Notes: generated by a model not told the origin, from the sequence alone. A stretch of DNA of 10,997 nucleotides from Desulfobacterales bacterium (GCA_021107495.1 JAIOSR010000499.1:1-10997); one strand, 5' to 3'. Positions 1 through 6,631 are shown, counted from the first letter of the stretch. Program-made: numbers and translations.

Positions 1-4
1 CCCC

Positions 5-1006
5 CTATCCCCCTATTGATGACATCTGTCCGGGGAAGTGAATTGAATCCTGGGAAGCTTTTGCGTGTTCCAAGGGCTTATTAAATGCGGTTTTCAGGAA
101 AATATTTGCCAGGTCATTGTCTGATGCCCCCTTCCTCATGGGACCTTTCAGGTCTTCCTCCCGGTCAGATAGAAGACAGGGCCTCAAACGGCCGCTTGCG
201 GTGAGGCGAAGTCGATTGCATGTATGGCAGAAATGGTGTGTCAGGGGACTGATAAAACCGATTTCTCCCGGGGCCCCTTCAAAAGTTAAACGCTCGGCCG
301 GACCATCCAATGCGGTTGTGGAAACCGGTACCAGTTTTCCGAGGCTGCCGAGTTTTTCTTTGATTACGGAGCTGGGAACATGATGCAGGGAATTTTCTGA
401 ACCTGCAATTCCAAGGGGCATGTATTCAATGAACCTTATGTGATAAGGGTGCTCTAAAGAGAGCCTCGCAAAATCCAGGAGTTCGTCGTCGTTGACGCCC
501 TTGATGACCACTACATTGATTTTTATGGGTTTAAACCCCATTTGCCTGGCCCGGTCAATCCCTGCAAGGACCTGCTCCAAACCGTCGAAGCCTGTTATTT
601 GTTTGTATTTATCCCTTTTAAAGGAGTCCAAGCTGATGTTGAGCCTCTTTATGCCTCCGGTTTTGAGCTTCTCCAGGTTTTCCTTCAGGAAAATTCCATT
701 TGTGGTAAGCGCGACGTCCTTAAGACCGGTAAGACCGGTCAACCGGGGTATGATTTTACATAAGCCTTTGCGGACAAGGGGTTCACCTCCAGTCAGGCGG
801 ATTTTTTCAACCCCGAGTTTTACGGCGATTCCGGCTATGCGCAGTATTTCTTCATAGGTTAGAATGTCATCGTGCCGCAGTTTTGGGATGCCTTCGCACG
901 GAAGGCAATAAAGGCAACGGAGATTACACCTGTCAGTGACGGAGATGCGCAGATAGTTTAGCCGCCGGTTGTATTGATCAATTAATTGTGTATTTTGGGT
1001 TTCCAT
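5..1006 (-). CDS. moaA: GTP 3',8-cyclase MoaA (radical SAM, molybdenum cofactor step 1)
   Basis: Radical SAM enzyme that, with MoaC, turns GTP into cyclic pyranopterin monophosphate, the first step of molybdenum cofactor synthesis in the cytoplasm. Seen: the N-terminal [4Fe-4S] motif CNLRCLYC (Cys 27, 31, 34 from the ATG chosen here), the SAM-binding TGGEP motif just after it, a second C-terminal cluster motif C-x2-C-x13-C (FCHTC...RPC), and a C-terminal Gly-Gly tail that MoaA needs for activity. Length 333 aa is normal. The frame extends upstream to a TTG at 1027 (340 aa), but that start has no Shine-Dalgarno, while the ATG at 1006 has GAG six bases before it and puts the first Cys near its usual position. 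The gene follows EF-G by about 36 nt and is probably co-transcribed. A 9-bp tandem duplication (LTG-LTG) lies near residues 90-95. The gene ends at the window edge with no visible terminator. Confidence 0.95.
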   Translation of the reverse strand: METQNTQLIDQYNRRLNYLRISVTDRCNLRCLYCLPCEGIPKLRHDDILTYEEILRIAGIAVKLGVEKIRLTGGEPLVRKGLCKIIPRLTGLTGLKDVALTTNGIFLKENLEKLKTGGIKRLNISLDSFKRDKYKQITGFDGLEQVLAGIDRARQMGFKPIKINVVVIKGVNDDELLDFARLSLEHPYHIRFIEYMPLGIAGSENSLHHVPSSVIKEKLGSLGKLVPVSTTALDGPAERLTFEGAPGEIGFISPLTHHFCHTCNRLRLTASGRLRPCLLSDREEDLKGPMRKGASDNDLANIFLKTAFNKPLEHAKASQDSIHFPGQMSSIGG

Positions 1007-1042
1007 TAAATTCTCGTTTGTTTTCAAATTGGTTCGCTTGGC

Positions 1043-3073
1043 TCAAGCCTTATCATAATGGCTGAATTGCATGGTGAAGGTGCCACGCCCCTTGGATACG
1101 GATCGAAGCGATGTGGAATAACCGAACATCCTGGAAAGGGGTACACTGGCGGTAAGGACCTGAACCTGGCCGTTGCTGGTAATCTGTCCAATTTTTCCCT
1201 GCCTGGTATTCAAATCGCTTATGACCTCACCCATATACTCTTCCGGGACCAGGACCTCTGCCTTCATGATGGGTTCGAGCAGGAGAGGGGCGGCCTTGTC
1301 ACAGGCATTCTTAAAGGCCATGGCCCCTGCGATTTTGAAGGCCATCTCGCCGGATGTCTCTCTTATTTGGACATTCAGTATGGCCGTCTGTACGTCAATC
1401 ACCGGGTAGCCCATAAGTACACCGCTGGTTTCGGCCTCGGAAATCCCCTGCTTGATGGCATCTAAAAATTCTTTGGTGAGATTCGGGTCCTCGCATTGAT
1501 CAACAAAACGGTTTGACTTACCTCTCGGCGTGGGAGAGACCTGAATCTTGACACCCGCAAAATGCTGCTGTCCGGCGAGTTCCCGCTGGAAGACCTCCTC
1601 GTGCTCCACGGATTTTGTTACTGTCTCCCGGTATACTACCTGGGGTTTTCCCTGGTTTGTGTCCACTAAAAACTCGCGTTTAAGACGGCCGACAATGATT
1701 TCAAGGTGTAACTCGCCCATACCGGAGATGATTGTCTGGCCCGTTTCCTCGTCAATCCTGAATTTGAAGGTGGGATCTTCATCAGACAGTTTGTTAAGGG
1801 AATCCATAAGTTTCTCTTGATCCTGCACCTTTTTGGGTTCTACGGCCACACTGATCACGGGCGCGTTGAATTCAATGGGCTCGAGCAGAATGGGCTGATC
1901 TTTGGTGCATACTGTGTCTCCGGTAGTTGTCAGCTTGAGACCCATGGCTGCAACAATATCGCCTGCCGAGGCCTTATCAATGCGTTCTCTCTTGTTGGAA
2001 TGCATTTTAAGAAGCCGGGCGAGTTTTTCACTTATACCTTTGGCAGGGTTGTAAACAAGATCCCCTGTTTTGACTTTGCCGGAATAAACCCTGATGTAGG
2101 TCATTTTTCTCCCCTGGTCCATAATGACCTTGAAGGCCAGGGCGGAAAAGGGACCCTTTTCTCCCGCGGCCCGGGTAGTCTCTTCCCCGGTAGAGGGGAC
2201 ATTCCCGACAACCGGTGGAATATCAACAGGAGAAGGCAAATAATCGACAATCCCGTCCAAGAGGGGTTGTATGCCCCTGTTCCTCAAGGCCATACCGCAA
2301 AAGACCGGCACCAATTCCAGATTGATGGTCGTCTCACGTATGGCCTGCTTTACTTCTTGAACTTCGATCTCTTCTTCCGAGAGATATTTGTCCATTATCA
2401 GGTCATTCTTGTCTGCCAGGGTTTCGAGGAGCAGGTCTCTGTACCGGGAGGCCTCTTCCATAAATTCCGGAGGAATGGGTCCCTCACCGTATTCAATACC
2501 GAGAGTCTTTTTTTCCCATAGGATGGCCTTCATCTTAACAAGGTCGATAATCCCCTTGAACCGGTCCTCTAATCCCATGGGGAGCTGGAGAATGAGCGGG
2601 ATGGAACCGAGACGATCCCTGATCATTTGTGTGGCCCTGAAAAAATCCGCACCAACACGATCCAGCTTATTGATAAAGGCGATTTTTGGGACTTTGTACC
2701 TGTCTGCCTGGTGCCAGACTGTTTCGGATTGCGGCTCAACGCCGCCCACGGCGCAGAAAACCCCGATTGCACCATCCAGGACACGAAGCGCACGTTCCAC
2801 TTCAATGGTGAAATCCACGTGACCCGGTGTATCAATAATGTTGATAGTGTACCCTTGCCAGTCACAGGAGGTCACGGCAGAGGTAATGGTGATGCCCCTT
2901 TCCTTTTCTTCCAACATCCAGTCCATGGTGGCTTCGCCGTCATGTACTTCCCCCATCCTGTGTAAACGGCCGGAGTAAAAGAGGACGCGTTCCGTGACAG
3001 TGGTCTTGCCCGCATCAATATGAGCGATTATGCCGATGTTGCGAGTTTTTGTGAGTTTTCCTGCAGGTGCCAT
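1043..3073 (-). CDS. fusA: Elongation factor G (translational GTPase), divergent stand-alone copy
   Basis: Ribosomal translocase GTPase. Seen, numbering from the ATG at 3073 (676 aa): G1 AHIDAGKTT (17-25), switch I RGITITSA (about 59-66), G3 DTPGH (81-85), G4 NKLD (135-138, usually NKMD in EF-G), domain II, domain III with GMGELHLEI, domain IV from about residue 477, and domain V ending GRGTFTMQFSHY. The frame runs up to a GTG at 3151, but a strong promoter puts transcription start near 3153, so that GTG would be essentially leaderless; homologous sequence also begins around the ATG. The ATG has only a weak purine stretch as Shine-Dalgarno. The gene is not in an rpsL-rpsG-fusA-tuf cluster, and domain IV departs from the canonical EF-G pattern (no QYG motif, no HDVDSSE tip), so it may be a paralogue specialised for translocation or recycling (EF-G2 or spd-type). 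The family is certain; the exact subfamily is not. Confidence 0.93.
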   Translation of the reverse strand: MAPAGKLTKTRNIGIIAHIDAGKTTVTERVLFYSGRLHRMGEVHDGEATMDWMLEEKERGITITSAVTSCDWQGYTINIIDTPGHVDFTIEVERALRVLDGAIGVFCAVGGVEPQSETVWHQADRYKVPKIAFINKLDRVGADFFRATQMIRDRLGSIPLILQLPMGLEDRFKGIIDLVKMKAILWEKKTLGIEYGEGPIPPEFMEEASRYRDLLLETLADKNDLIMDKYLSEEEIEVQEVKQAIRETTINLELVPVFCGMALRNRGIQPLLDGIVDYLPSPVDIPPVVGNVPSTGEETTRAAGEKGPFSALAFKVIMDQGRKMTYIRVYSGKVKTGDLVYNPAKGISEKLARLLKMHSNKRERIDKASAGDIVAAMGLKLTTTGDTVCTKDQPILLEPIEFNAPVISVAVEPKKVQDQEKLMDSLNKLSDEDPTFKFRIDEETGQTIISGMGELHLEIIVGRLKREFLVDTNQGKPQVVYRETVTKSVEHEEVFQRELAGQQHFAGVKIQVSPTPRGKSNRFVDQCEDPNLTKEFLDAIKQGISEAETSGVLMGYPVIDVQTAILNVQIRETSGEMAFKIAGAMAFKNACDKAAPLLLEPIMKAEVLVPEEYMGEVISDLNTRQGKIGQITSNGQVQVLTASVPLSRMFGYSTSLRSVSKGRGTFTMQFSHYDKA

Positions 3074-3126
3074 GTTAATCTTATTTTTTCCAATAAAATA
3101 TGGTTGATCCCGCCACAATGTCCTCT

Positions 3127-3141
3127 GGCCCGCCTCGGGCC
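3127..3141 (-). other. GC-rich hairpin in the EF-G mRNA leader
   Basis: A perfect 6-bp stem (GGCCCG / CGGGCC) with a 3-nt loop lies in the predicted untranslated leader of the EF-G message, about 55 nt before the ATG. No U-run follows it, so it is not a terminator. It may stabilise the 5' end or affect translation; function is inference only. Confidence 0.4.
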
Positions 3142-3144
3142 TGT

Positions 3145-3174
3145 TTGACACGGAGGGTAAATCTAAGGTATCTT
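3145..3174 (+). promoter_or_regulatory. Predicted sigma70 promoter for the endonuclease III-related gene
   Basis: On the plus strand a perfect -35 TTGACA (3145-3150) is followed by an 18-nt spacer and TATCTT (3169-3174, four of six consensus bases). Transcription would start near 3181, about 95 nt before the glycosylase ATG. The core elements interleave with those of the minus-strand promoter, so polymerase could occupy only one at a time. Confidence 0.45.
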
Positions 3175-3188
3175 GCCTGGTCTGTCAA
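3160..3188 (-). promoter_or_regulatory. Predicted sigma70 promoter for the EF-G/moaA operon
   Basis: On the minus strand a perfect -35 TTGACA (3183-3188) is followed by a 17-nt spacer and a -10 TAGATT (3160-3165, four of six consensus bases). Transcription would start near 3153 and give a leader of about 80 nt before the ATG at 3073. It overlaps the plus-strand promoter at 3145-3174. Confidence 0.6.
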
Positions 3189-3274
3189 GGCAATAACTTT
3201 TATGGGTCCCTGAACCATCGCAGGCTTTCCGTCTCTGCTCAATATTTGGGGGAATTTATTTATAGGGGGAGGGA

Positions 3275-3970
3275 ATGAAAGAAAAAAGTACAGATCGGGA
3301 CCGGAAAGCCGTGCCCCGCAGCCTAACCGGGCAGAAATTGATGGATATGTTCGATCTCCTGGTCGCTCACTTTGGCCCCCAGGCCTGGTGGCCTGGTGAG
3401 ACGGACATAGAGATGATGGTTGGCGCCGTGCTGACGCAAAATACAAACTGGAAAAACGTAGAAAGGGCTATTGAAAACTTGAAAAGCAAGGGTTTGCTGA
3501 CAGTGAATGCCCTTTGTTCCATGCCCACGGAGGCCTTAGCTCAGGAGATCCGGCCCGCCGGGTATTACAACATCAAGGCTAAACGATTAATGAATTTGAT
3601 TCAATTTATAAAAGACCGATACGGAGAAGATCTATCAGGTTTTTATGAGGATGAAACGCAGACACTGAAAGAAGGCCTTCTTTCAGTCAATGGGGTTGGC
3701 CCGGAAACCGCGGACAGCATACTTCTTTATGCCGCCCGCCGGCCCGTGTTCGTGATTGACGCGTATACACATAGAATTCTGGCGAGACACGGTATGAGCG
3801 AAGAACAGGCGGATTATTATGAATTGCAGGAACTGTTTATGGACCATTTGCCTGAAGATCAAGAACTATACGGTGAATTTCATGCGCTTATTGTCCAGAC
3901 AGGGAAAAATTACTGCAAAAGAAAGCCCCTCTGCCTTGAGTGTCCTCTTGAAAAGTGGGAAACCGAATAG
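3275..3970 (+). CDS. Endonuclease III-related HhH-GPD DNA glycosylase
   Basis: Probable base-excision repair glycosylase. Seen in 231 aa: VLTQNT (52-57), GYYNIKAKRL (96-105), a helix-hairpin-helix (135-151) with GVGPETADSILLYA, the catalytic Asp in VIDAYTHR (Asp162), and a C-terminal cysteine group (Cys214, 220, 223). In classical Nth the hairpin carries the catalytic lysine (GxGxKTA); here that place is Glu144, so a Schiff-base AP-lyase mechanism is unlikely and a monofunctional glycosylase is expected. The VLTQNT / GxYNxKAKRL / ESAD-like pattern resembles the MagIII 3-methyladenine glycosylase group, but MagIII lacks an iron-sulfur motif. Only three cysteines of the usual four are present (C-x5-C-x2-C, then a stop eight residues later). 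The Shine-Dalgarno GGAGG sits unusually close (2 nt) to the ATG. Substrate is not decidable from sequence. Confidence 0.88.
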   Translation: MKEKSTDRDRKAVPRSLTGQKLMDMFDLLVAHFGPQAWWPGETDIEMMVGAVLTQNTNWKNVERAIENLKSKGLLTVNALCSMPTEALAQEIRPAGYYNIKAKRLMNLIQFIKDRYGEDLSGFYEDETQTLKEGLLSVNGVGPETADSILLYAARRPVFVIDAYTHRILARHGMSEEQADYYELQELFMDHLPEDQELYGEFHALIVQTGKNYCKRKPLCLECPLEKWETE

Positions 3971-3983
3971 TGATTATAGTTGG

Positions 3984-4012
3984 CCTTTGTCAAAGGGCAT
4001 TAGTTGTTGCCC
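3984..4012 (+). other. Two mutually exclusive small hairpins after the glycosylase gene
   Basis: CCTTTG / CAAAGG (3984-3996, one central base) overlaps GGGCA / TGCCC (3995-4012, 8-nt loop). They start 13 nt after the stop codon. Neither is followed by a T-run, so a Rho-independent terminator is not supported, although they may act as a transcript 3' end. Confidence 0.3.
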
Positions 4013-4040
4013 ACCCATTAATGCAATAAGGACAATATCA

Positions 4041-4209
4041 AGTGTCCAATTCAGAAATGAGTAATTTTTTACAAGGTCAAGTCGAAGATCCCGGACTTTG
4101 AGCGGGAGAGATCAAGGGTTTAGGCGGAGACGTACTGTAGTACGTCGCACAACGAATCCCGCCGATTGACGCTGAGATTGTGAAAAAGGGCCATTTTTGG
4201 ATGGACACT
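4041..4209. repeat. 169-bp palindromic MITE-like intergenic element
   Basis: The segment is bounded by perfect 8-bp terminal inverted repeats, AGTGTCCA (4041-4048) and TGGACACT (4202-4209). The similarity of the arms continues inwards imperfectly (gaaatgag...tttttaca against aaaatggc...ttttcaca). Nested complementary pairs follow: GTCAA 4076-4080 / TTGAC 4166-4170, GCGGGA 4102-4107 / TCCCGC 4157-4162, and at the tip GACGTACT 4129-4136 / AGTACGTC 4139-4146 with two bases between. The whole can fold into one long interrupted hairpin. It has no coding capacity and no transposase nearby. It resembles a dispersed palindromic repeat I recall from Desulfobacterales genomes, ending in a TTTTTGGATGGACACT-like tail; that is memory, not a search. 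No clear target-site duplication is visible. Confidence 0.6.
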
Positions 4210-5425
4210 ATTTGACACTATCGGATAATTTCAGATAAAGCGTCAGTATGAATCCCATTAGTATGAGGCCGCCTGTCATGGCAATGCCCAGCGAAAAGGA
4301 ACCTGCATCACCCATGATGCCGATTCCGATAGGAATTGCCCCGCCTCCTAAAACAAAAGCCAGGGGAACCGTAAGAGAAACAGCTACGTTTCGGGCGCTT
4401 GGCGGGCCTATTGAGGAGAGGGCTGCAAAACCGGGCGGGAAAAAACAGACCGCGATGATCGGCTGCAGGAAGACAATGGTTACGATCAAGGGAGCCGGAG
4501 CTGCCCCAAGGAGGATTGTCATGAACCCGGTGAGCAGGAATGCTATGCCCATGGTTCGTTTAGGGCCCAGGCGATCGCTTGCCCATCCTGCCAAAAATGC
4601 CATCCCGATCGACGGGATTCGTGAGAGTGCAATCAGGGTGTTGGCCCAGTTCCGGTTGATTCCATGCTCGGTTATCAGATAGAGGGGAAGCATGGTATAT
4701 ACCCCGAGGGTACTGCCGATAGCCAGGCTGAACAGAAACATCATGATCCAGAAGGCGGGTTCGCGGAAAAGCGTCTTAAAGGCCGCAAAATTGGGGGACT
4801 CGCCCGGGAACTCCCCGCCTCTGCCGAAGCGGGCAAAGGCGATTCCCATCAGAATGGACATACCTCCCAGAAACATGAGGACACTCCTCCATGAAAACCA
4901 AGTCAGGAGGACTTCGGATACTAAGGGCGCAGCTACAAAACCCAAATTGGGCGCCAGTTCATGGATTGCAAGGGCCTTGCCCCAGTGCCTGGGGCTGATC
5001 AAAGAGGTAAGGGTCGCGATACCGGAAGGCAGATAGAGTCCCGAGGCCAGTCCAAGCAGGACCAATACAATGCGTGTTCCCCACAGGCTGTCGGTGAAAC
5101 CGATACCAAAAAGTGCCAGACCGACTGCCGTGGCCGAAACGATGATTGTCCTTTTGTGCAAAAGGCGGGAGGAAAAAAAGCCTGATCCGAGAAGTGAGGT
5201 AAAATACCCTGCCGAAATCAACAGAAAGAGAGATCCGGCCTCTCCATGGGTTATTCCAAGGTCTTTTTCAATGGCAGGCATTAAAGGGGCCAGGATGATT
5301 CTTGAAATAAAGTTCAGGAAGAAGATTGTCACCAAAAAGAGGAGGGGACCCATTTGCGAACCAAAAGAGGGTATATTTTTATCCTGTTTGTTGGCTGAAT
5401 CGCGGTTCGTTGAAAAATAATTCAA
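4208..5425 (-). CDS. Major facilitator superfamily (MFS) transporter
   Basis: A 405-aa inner-membrane carrier with about 12 hydrophobic segments and a short charged N-terminus. Seen: a good MFS motif A in the second half (GWASDRLGPKR, residues 280-290), a decayed one in the first half (GSGFFSSRLLHKR, 80-92, Ser where Asp is usual), and the TM4-TM5 stretch HELAPNLGFVAAPL (155-168). There is a hydrophilic central loop around 200-222. The start is a TTG, supported by a strong Shine-Dalgarno (AAAGGAG) eight bases upstream; no ATG lies nearby before TM1. The stop codon TAG overlaps the end of the palindromic element by two bases. The gene is single, divergent from the prenyltransferase gene. Neighbours give no clue to the substrate and I see no nitrate-porter signature; substrate unknown. 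Confidence 0.9.
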   Translation of the reverse strand: MNYFSTNRDSANKQDKNIPSFGSQMGPLLFLVTIFFLNFISRIILAPLMPAIEKDLGITHGEAGSLFLLISAGYFTSLLGSGFFSSRLLHKRTIIVSATAVGLALFGIGFTDSLWGTRIVLVLLGLASGLYLPSGIATLTSLISPRHWGKALAIHELAPNLGFVAAPLVSEVLLTWFSWRSVLMFLGGMSILMGIAFARFGRGGEFPGESPNFAAFKTLFREPAFWIMMFLFSLAIGSTLGVYTMLPLYLITEHGINRNWANTLIALSRIPSIGMAFLAGWASDRLGPKRTMGIAFLLTGFMTILLGAAPAPLIVTIVFLQPIIAVCFFPPGFAALSSIGPPSARNVAVSLTVPLAFVLGGGAIPIGIGIMGDAGSFSLGIAMTGGLILMGFILTLYLKLSDSVK

Positions 5426-5433
5426 TTTTTGTG

Positions 5434-5440
5434 CTCCTTT
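5434..5440 (-). promoter_or_regulatory. Shine-Dalgarno deciding the TTG start of the MFS gene
   Basis: AAAGGAG on the minus strand with an 8-nt A-rich spacer to TTG at 5425. Immediately upstream, CTCC separated by AAA can pair with GGAG (5434-5444), so a small 4-bp hairpin could mask the site weakly. Confidence 0.65.
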
Positions 5441-5499
5441 GGAGGACCAAGCGAATCGAGGATATAACGCGAAAGCTTGAAATAATATTTTTATTTTGA

Positions 5500-5654
5500 T
5501 AAATGAACGCTAACGTTACGAACCTGCCCCGGGTAAATCGGGCCTGAGTGCTTCAAATGTGGCTGGGCACAGTCCCGGATCAGGCGGGATGTGCTATATA
5601 GCGGAGCGGGGCGTTTCCCACCCGTGAAGGTTTGCAACGTTAAGCTAAAATTTA
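5500..5654. other. Structured inverted-repeat element in the divergent gap (possible ncRNA/leader or palindromic repeat)
   Basis: Outer arms 5511-5525 and 5628-5642 pair over 15 positions with one wobble and one mismatch, and GC plus TAAAT / ATTTA extend them outwards to 5500 and 5654. Inside lies a GC-rich core in AT-rich flanks, with CCCG 5528-5531 / CGGG 5539-5542, GCCTGA 5542-5547 / TCAGGC 5580-5585, GTGC / GCAC nested within that, CGGG 5585-5588 / CCCG 5621-5624, and the perfect palindrome GCTATATAGC (5593-5602). This suggests a multibranched RNA, or a small palindromic mobile element. I do not recognise it as a known riboswitch, 6S, SRP or tmRNA. The strand is undecidable because the base pairs hold on both. 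A weak promoter-like pair, TTGCAA (5632-5637) and TACAAT (5653-5658, 15-nt spacer), overlaps its right arm and points at the prenyltransferase. Confidence 0.45.
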
Positions 5655-5661
5655 CAATAGG

Positions 5662-5699
5662 CCAAAACAAAAACATGCGCGTTATTTATTGCGCATGTT
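5662..5699 (-). terminator. Rho-independent terminator-like hairpin, minus strand
   Basis: AACATGCGC (5672-5680) and GCGCATGTT (5691-5699) form a perfect 9-bp stem with a 10-nt AT-rich loop. On the minus strand it is followed by TTTTGTTTT, a typical terminator tail; on the plus strand no T-run follows. It would stop leftward transcription coming from the prenyltransferase side. No minus-strand gene precedes it nearby, so it may instead insulate against antisense transcripts or belong to the structured element. Confidence 0.5.
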
Positions 5700-5728
5700 A
5701 AACCGATGTAACTTATGCCATTTAAACC

Positions 5729-6631
5729 ATGAATGTCTATCTAAAAGCCCTTAGAGCCCCTTTTCTGGCCGGTTCCCTTATGCCGGTTATGATCGGCTCG
5801 GCCTTTGCCTTAACACAAAAAGCATTTTCTTTCCCGCTTTTTTTGATCACTGCTTTTGGAGTGGCAGGTCTCCACCTGGGAGCGAACCTGCTCAATGATT
5901 ATTGCGACGCAAAGGGGAGTGATCCTATCAATTTGCGTGTGACTCCATTTAGCGGCGGAAGCCGCGTGATTCAAAACCGGGAACTTGCACCCTGGGTCAT
6001 AATGCTGATGACGGTATTCTTTTTTGCCATAGGTCTGGCCGCCGGGATCTGGCTCGTCTGTTTGGACAGACCCCTTGTTGCCGTGATCGGTCTTTTAGGC
6101 CTTGCCGCAGGATGGGCGTATTCAGCGCCTCCCTTACAGCTTATGTCACGTGGATGGGGCGAGGTCTTGATCTTTTTTGCCTTTGGCCCGTTGGTCGCAA
6201 TGGGAACATATTACGTGATGTCCGGTTCTCTTAGCTGGCCTGCCTTTGCTCTTGGCGCTCCCCAGGGATTTTTTATTACAGGGGTTATCTGGATCAATCA
6301 GTTCCCCGACTACCAGGCGGATAAGGAGGCAGGAAAGAAAAATCTTATGGTAAGATGGGGTCCGGAGATTTGCAGATATCTTTACTGCATCATCATGTTA
6401 TCGGGCTTTTTATTTGTTATCTTTCTCAGCAGCGTTTTGGGTCTGTCGTACCTGCTCATGCTATCCTTTATTGCCTTTCCGCTTGTATTCAAGGCCATGA
6501 GGATTTTGTGGAGAGAATACCTGTCCCATGAGGGAGTGATTCCTGCACAGGCCCTTACAATCCAGACCATGGTCGCCCACGGGCTTCTTCTCTTCCTGGG
6601 ACTGATTTTGAGCAGGGTAATCGGAGTCTAA
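5729..6631 (+). CDS. UbiA-family prenyltransferase (MenA-like)
   Basis: Integral membrane enzyme that joins a polyprenyl diphosphate to an aromatic or other acceptor; the best guess is quinone (menaquinone-type) synthesis. Seen in 300 aa: about eight to nine hydrophobic helices; first Asp-rich motif NDYCDAKGSD (56-65) with the LLNDY lead-in typical of MenA-like enzymes; second motif DYQADKEAGKKNLMVRWG (194-211); and YSAPPLQL followed by GWGE (131-144), the usual loop between them. These motifs bind Mg2+ and the prenyl diphosphate. The N-terminus MNVYLKALRAPF is family-like, which supports this ATG even though no Shine-Dalgarno is visible. The acceptor cannot be told from sequence; MenA, a futalosine-pathway prenylase or a related lipid enzyme are alternatives. 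It stands first in the four-gene run, 47 nt before purB. Confidence 0.88.
   Translation: MNVYLKALRAPFLAGSLMPVMIGSAFALTQKAFSFPLFLITAFGVAGLHLGANLLNDYCDAKGSDPINLRVTPFSGGSRVIQNRELAPWVIMLMTVFFFAIGLAAGIWLVCLDRPLVAVIGLLGLAAGWAYSAPPLQLMSRGWGEVLIFFAFGPLVAMGTYYVMSGSLSWPAFALGAPQGFFITGVIWINQFPDYQADKEAGKKNLMVRWGPEICRYLYCIIMLSGFLFVIFLSSVLGLSYLLMLSFIAFPLVFKAMRILWREYLSHEGVIPAQALTIQTMVAHGLLLFLGLILSRVIGV

Noticed and set aside
718..742. Tandem GACCGG repeat in moaA as a regulatory repeat
   Set aside because: It is an in-frame duplication encoding LTG-LTG inside a variable loop of MoaA, with only two units.
1028..1042. Terminator between EF-G and moaA
   Set aside because: The gap is too short and has no stem with a T-run; read-through is expected.
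1817..2521. Long open frame of 234 codons antisense to EF-G
   Set aside because: It is a shadow of the strongly supported EF-G coding strand, with no recognisable domain; several other antisense frames here are of the same kind.
3074..3151. N-terminal 26-residue extension of EF-G from a GTG at 3151
   Set aside because: The predicted transcription start is only a few bases upstream, the residues do not look like EF-G, and the ATG at 3073 matches the family start.
5509..5645. Possible integron attC site (GTTAAGC at the right end, GCTAAC at the left)
   Set aside because: The left end does not fit the RYYYAAC inverse core, the arms pair without the usual unpaired spacer, and no integrase or cassette array is nearby.
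5500..5654. 6S RNA, SRP RNA or a known riboswitch
   Set aside because: I could not find the conserved core sequences of these families on either strand; left as an unnamed structured element.
5491..5676. 61-codon minus-strand frame in the divergent gap
   Set aside because: It lies across the structured inverted repeat, has no ribosome site and no recognisable protein features, and is better explained by the palindromic structure.
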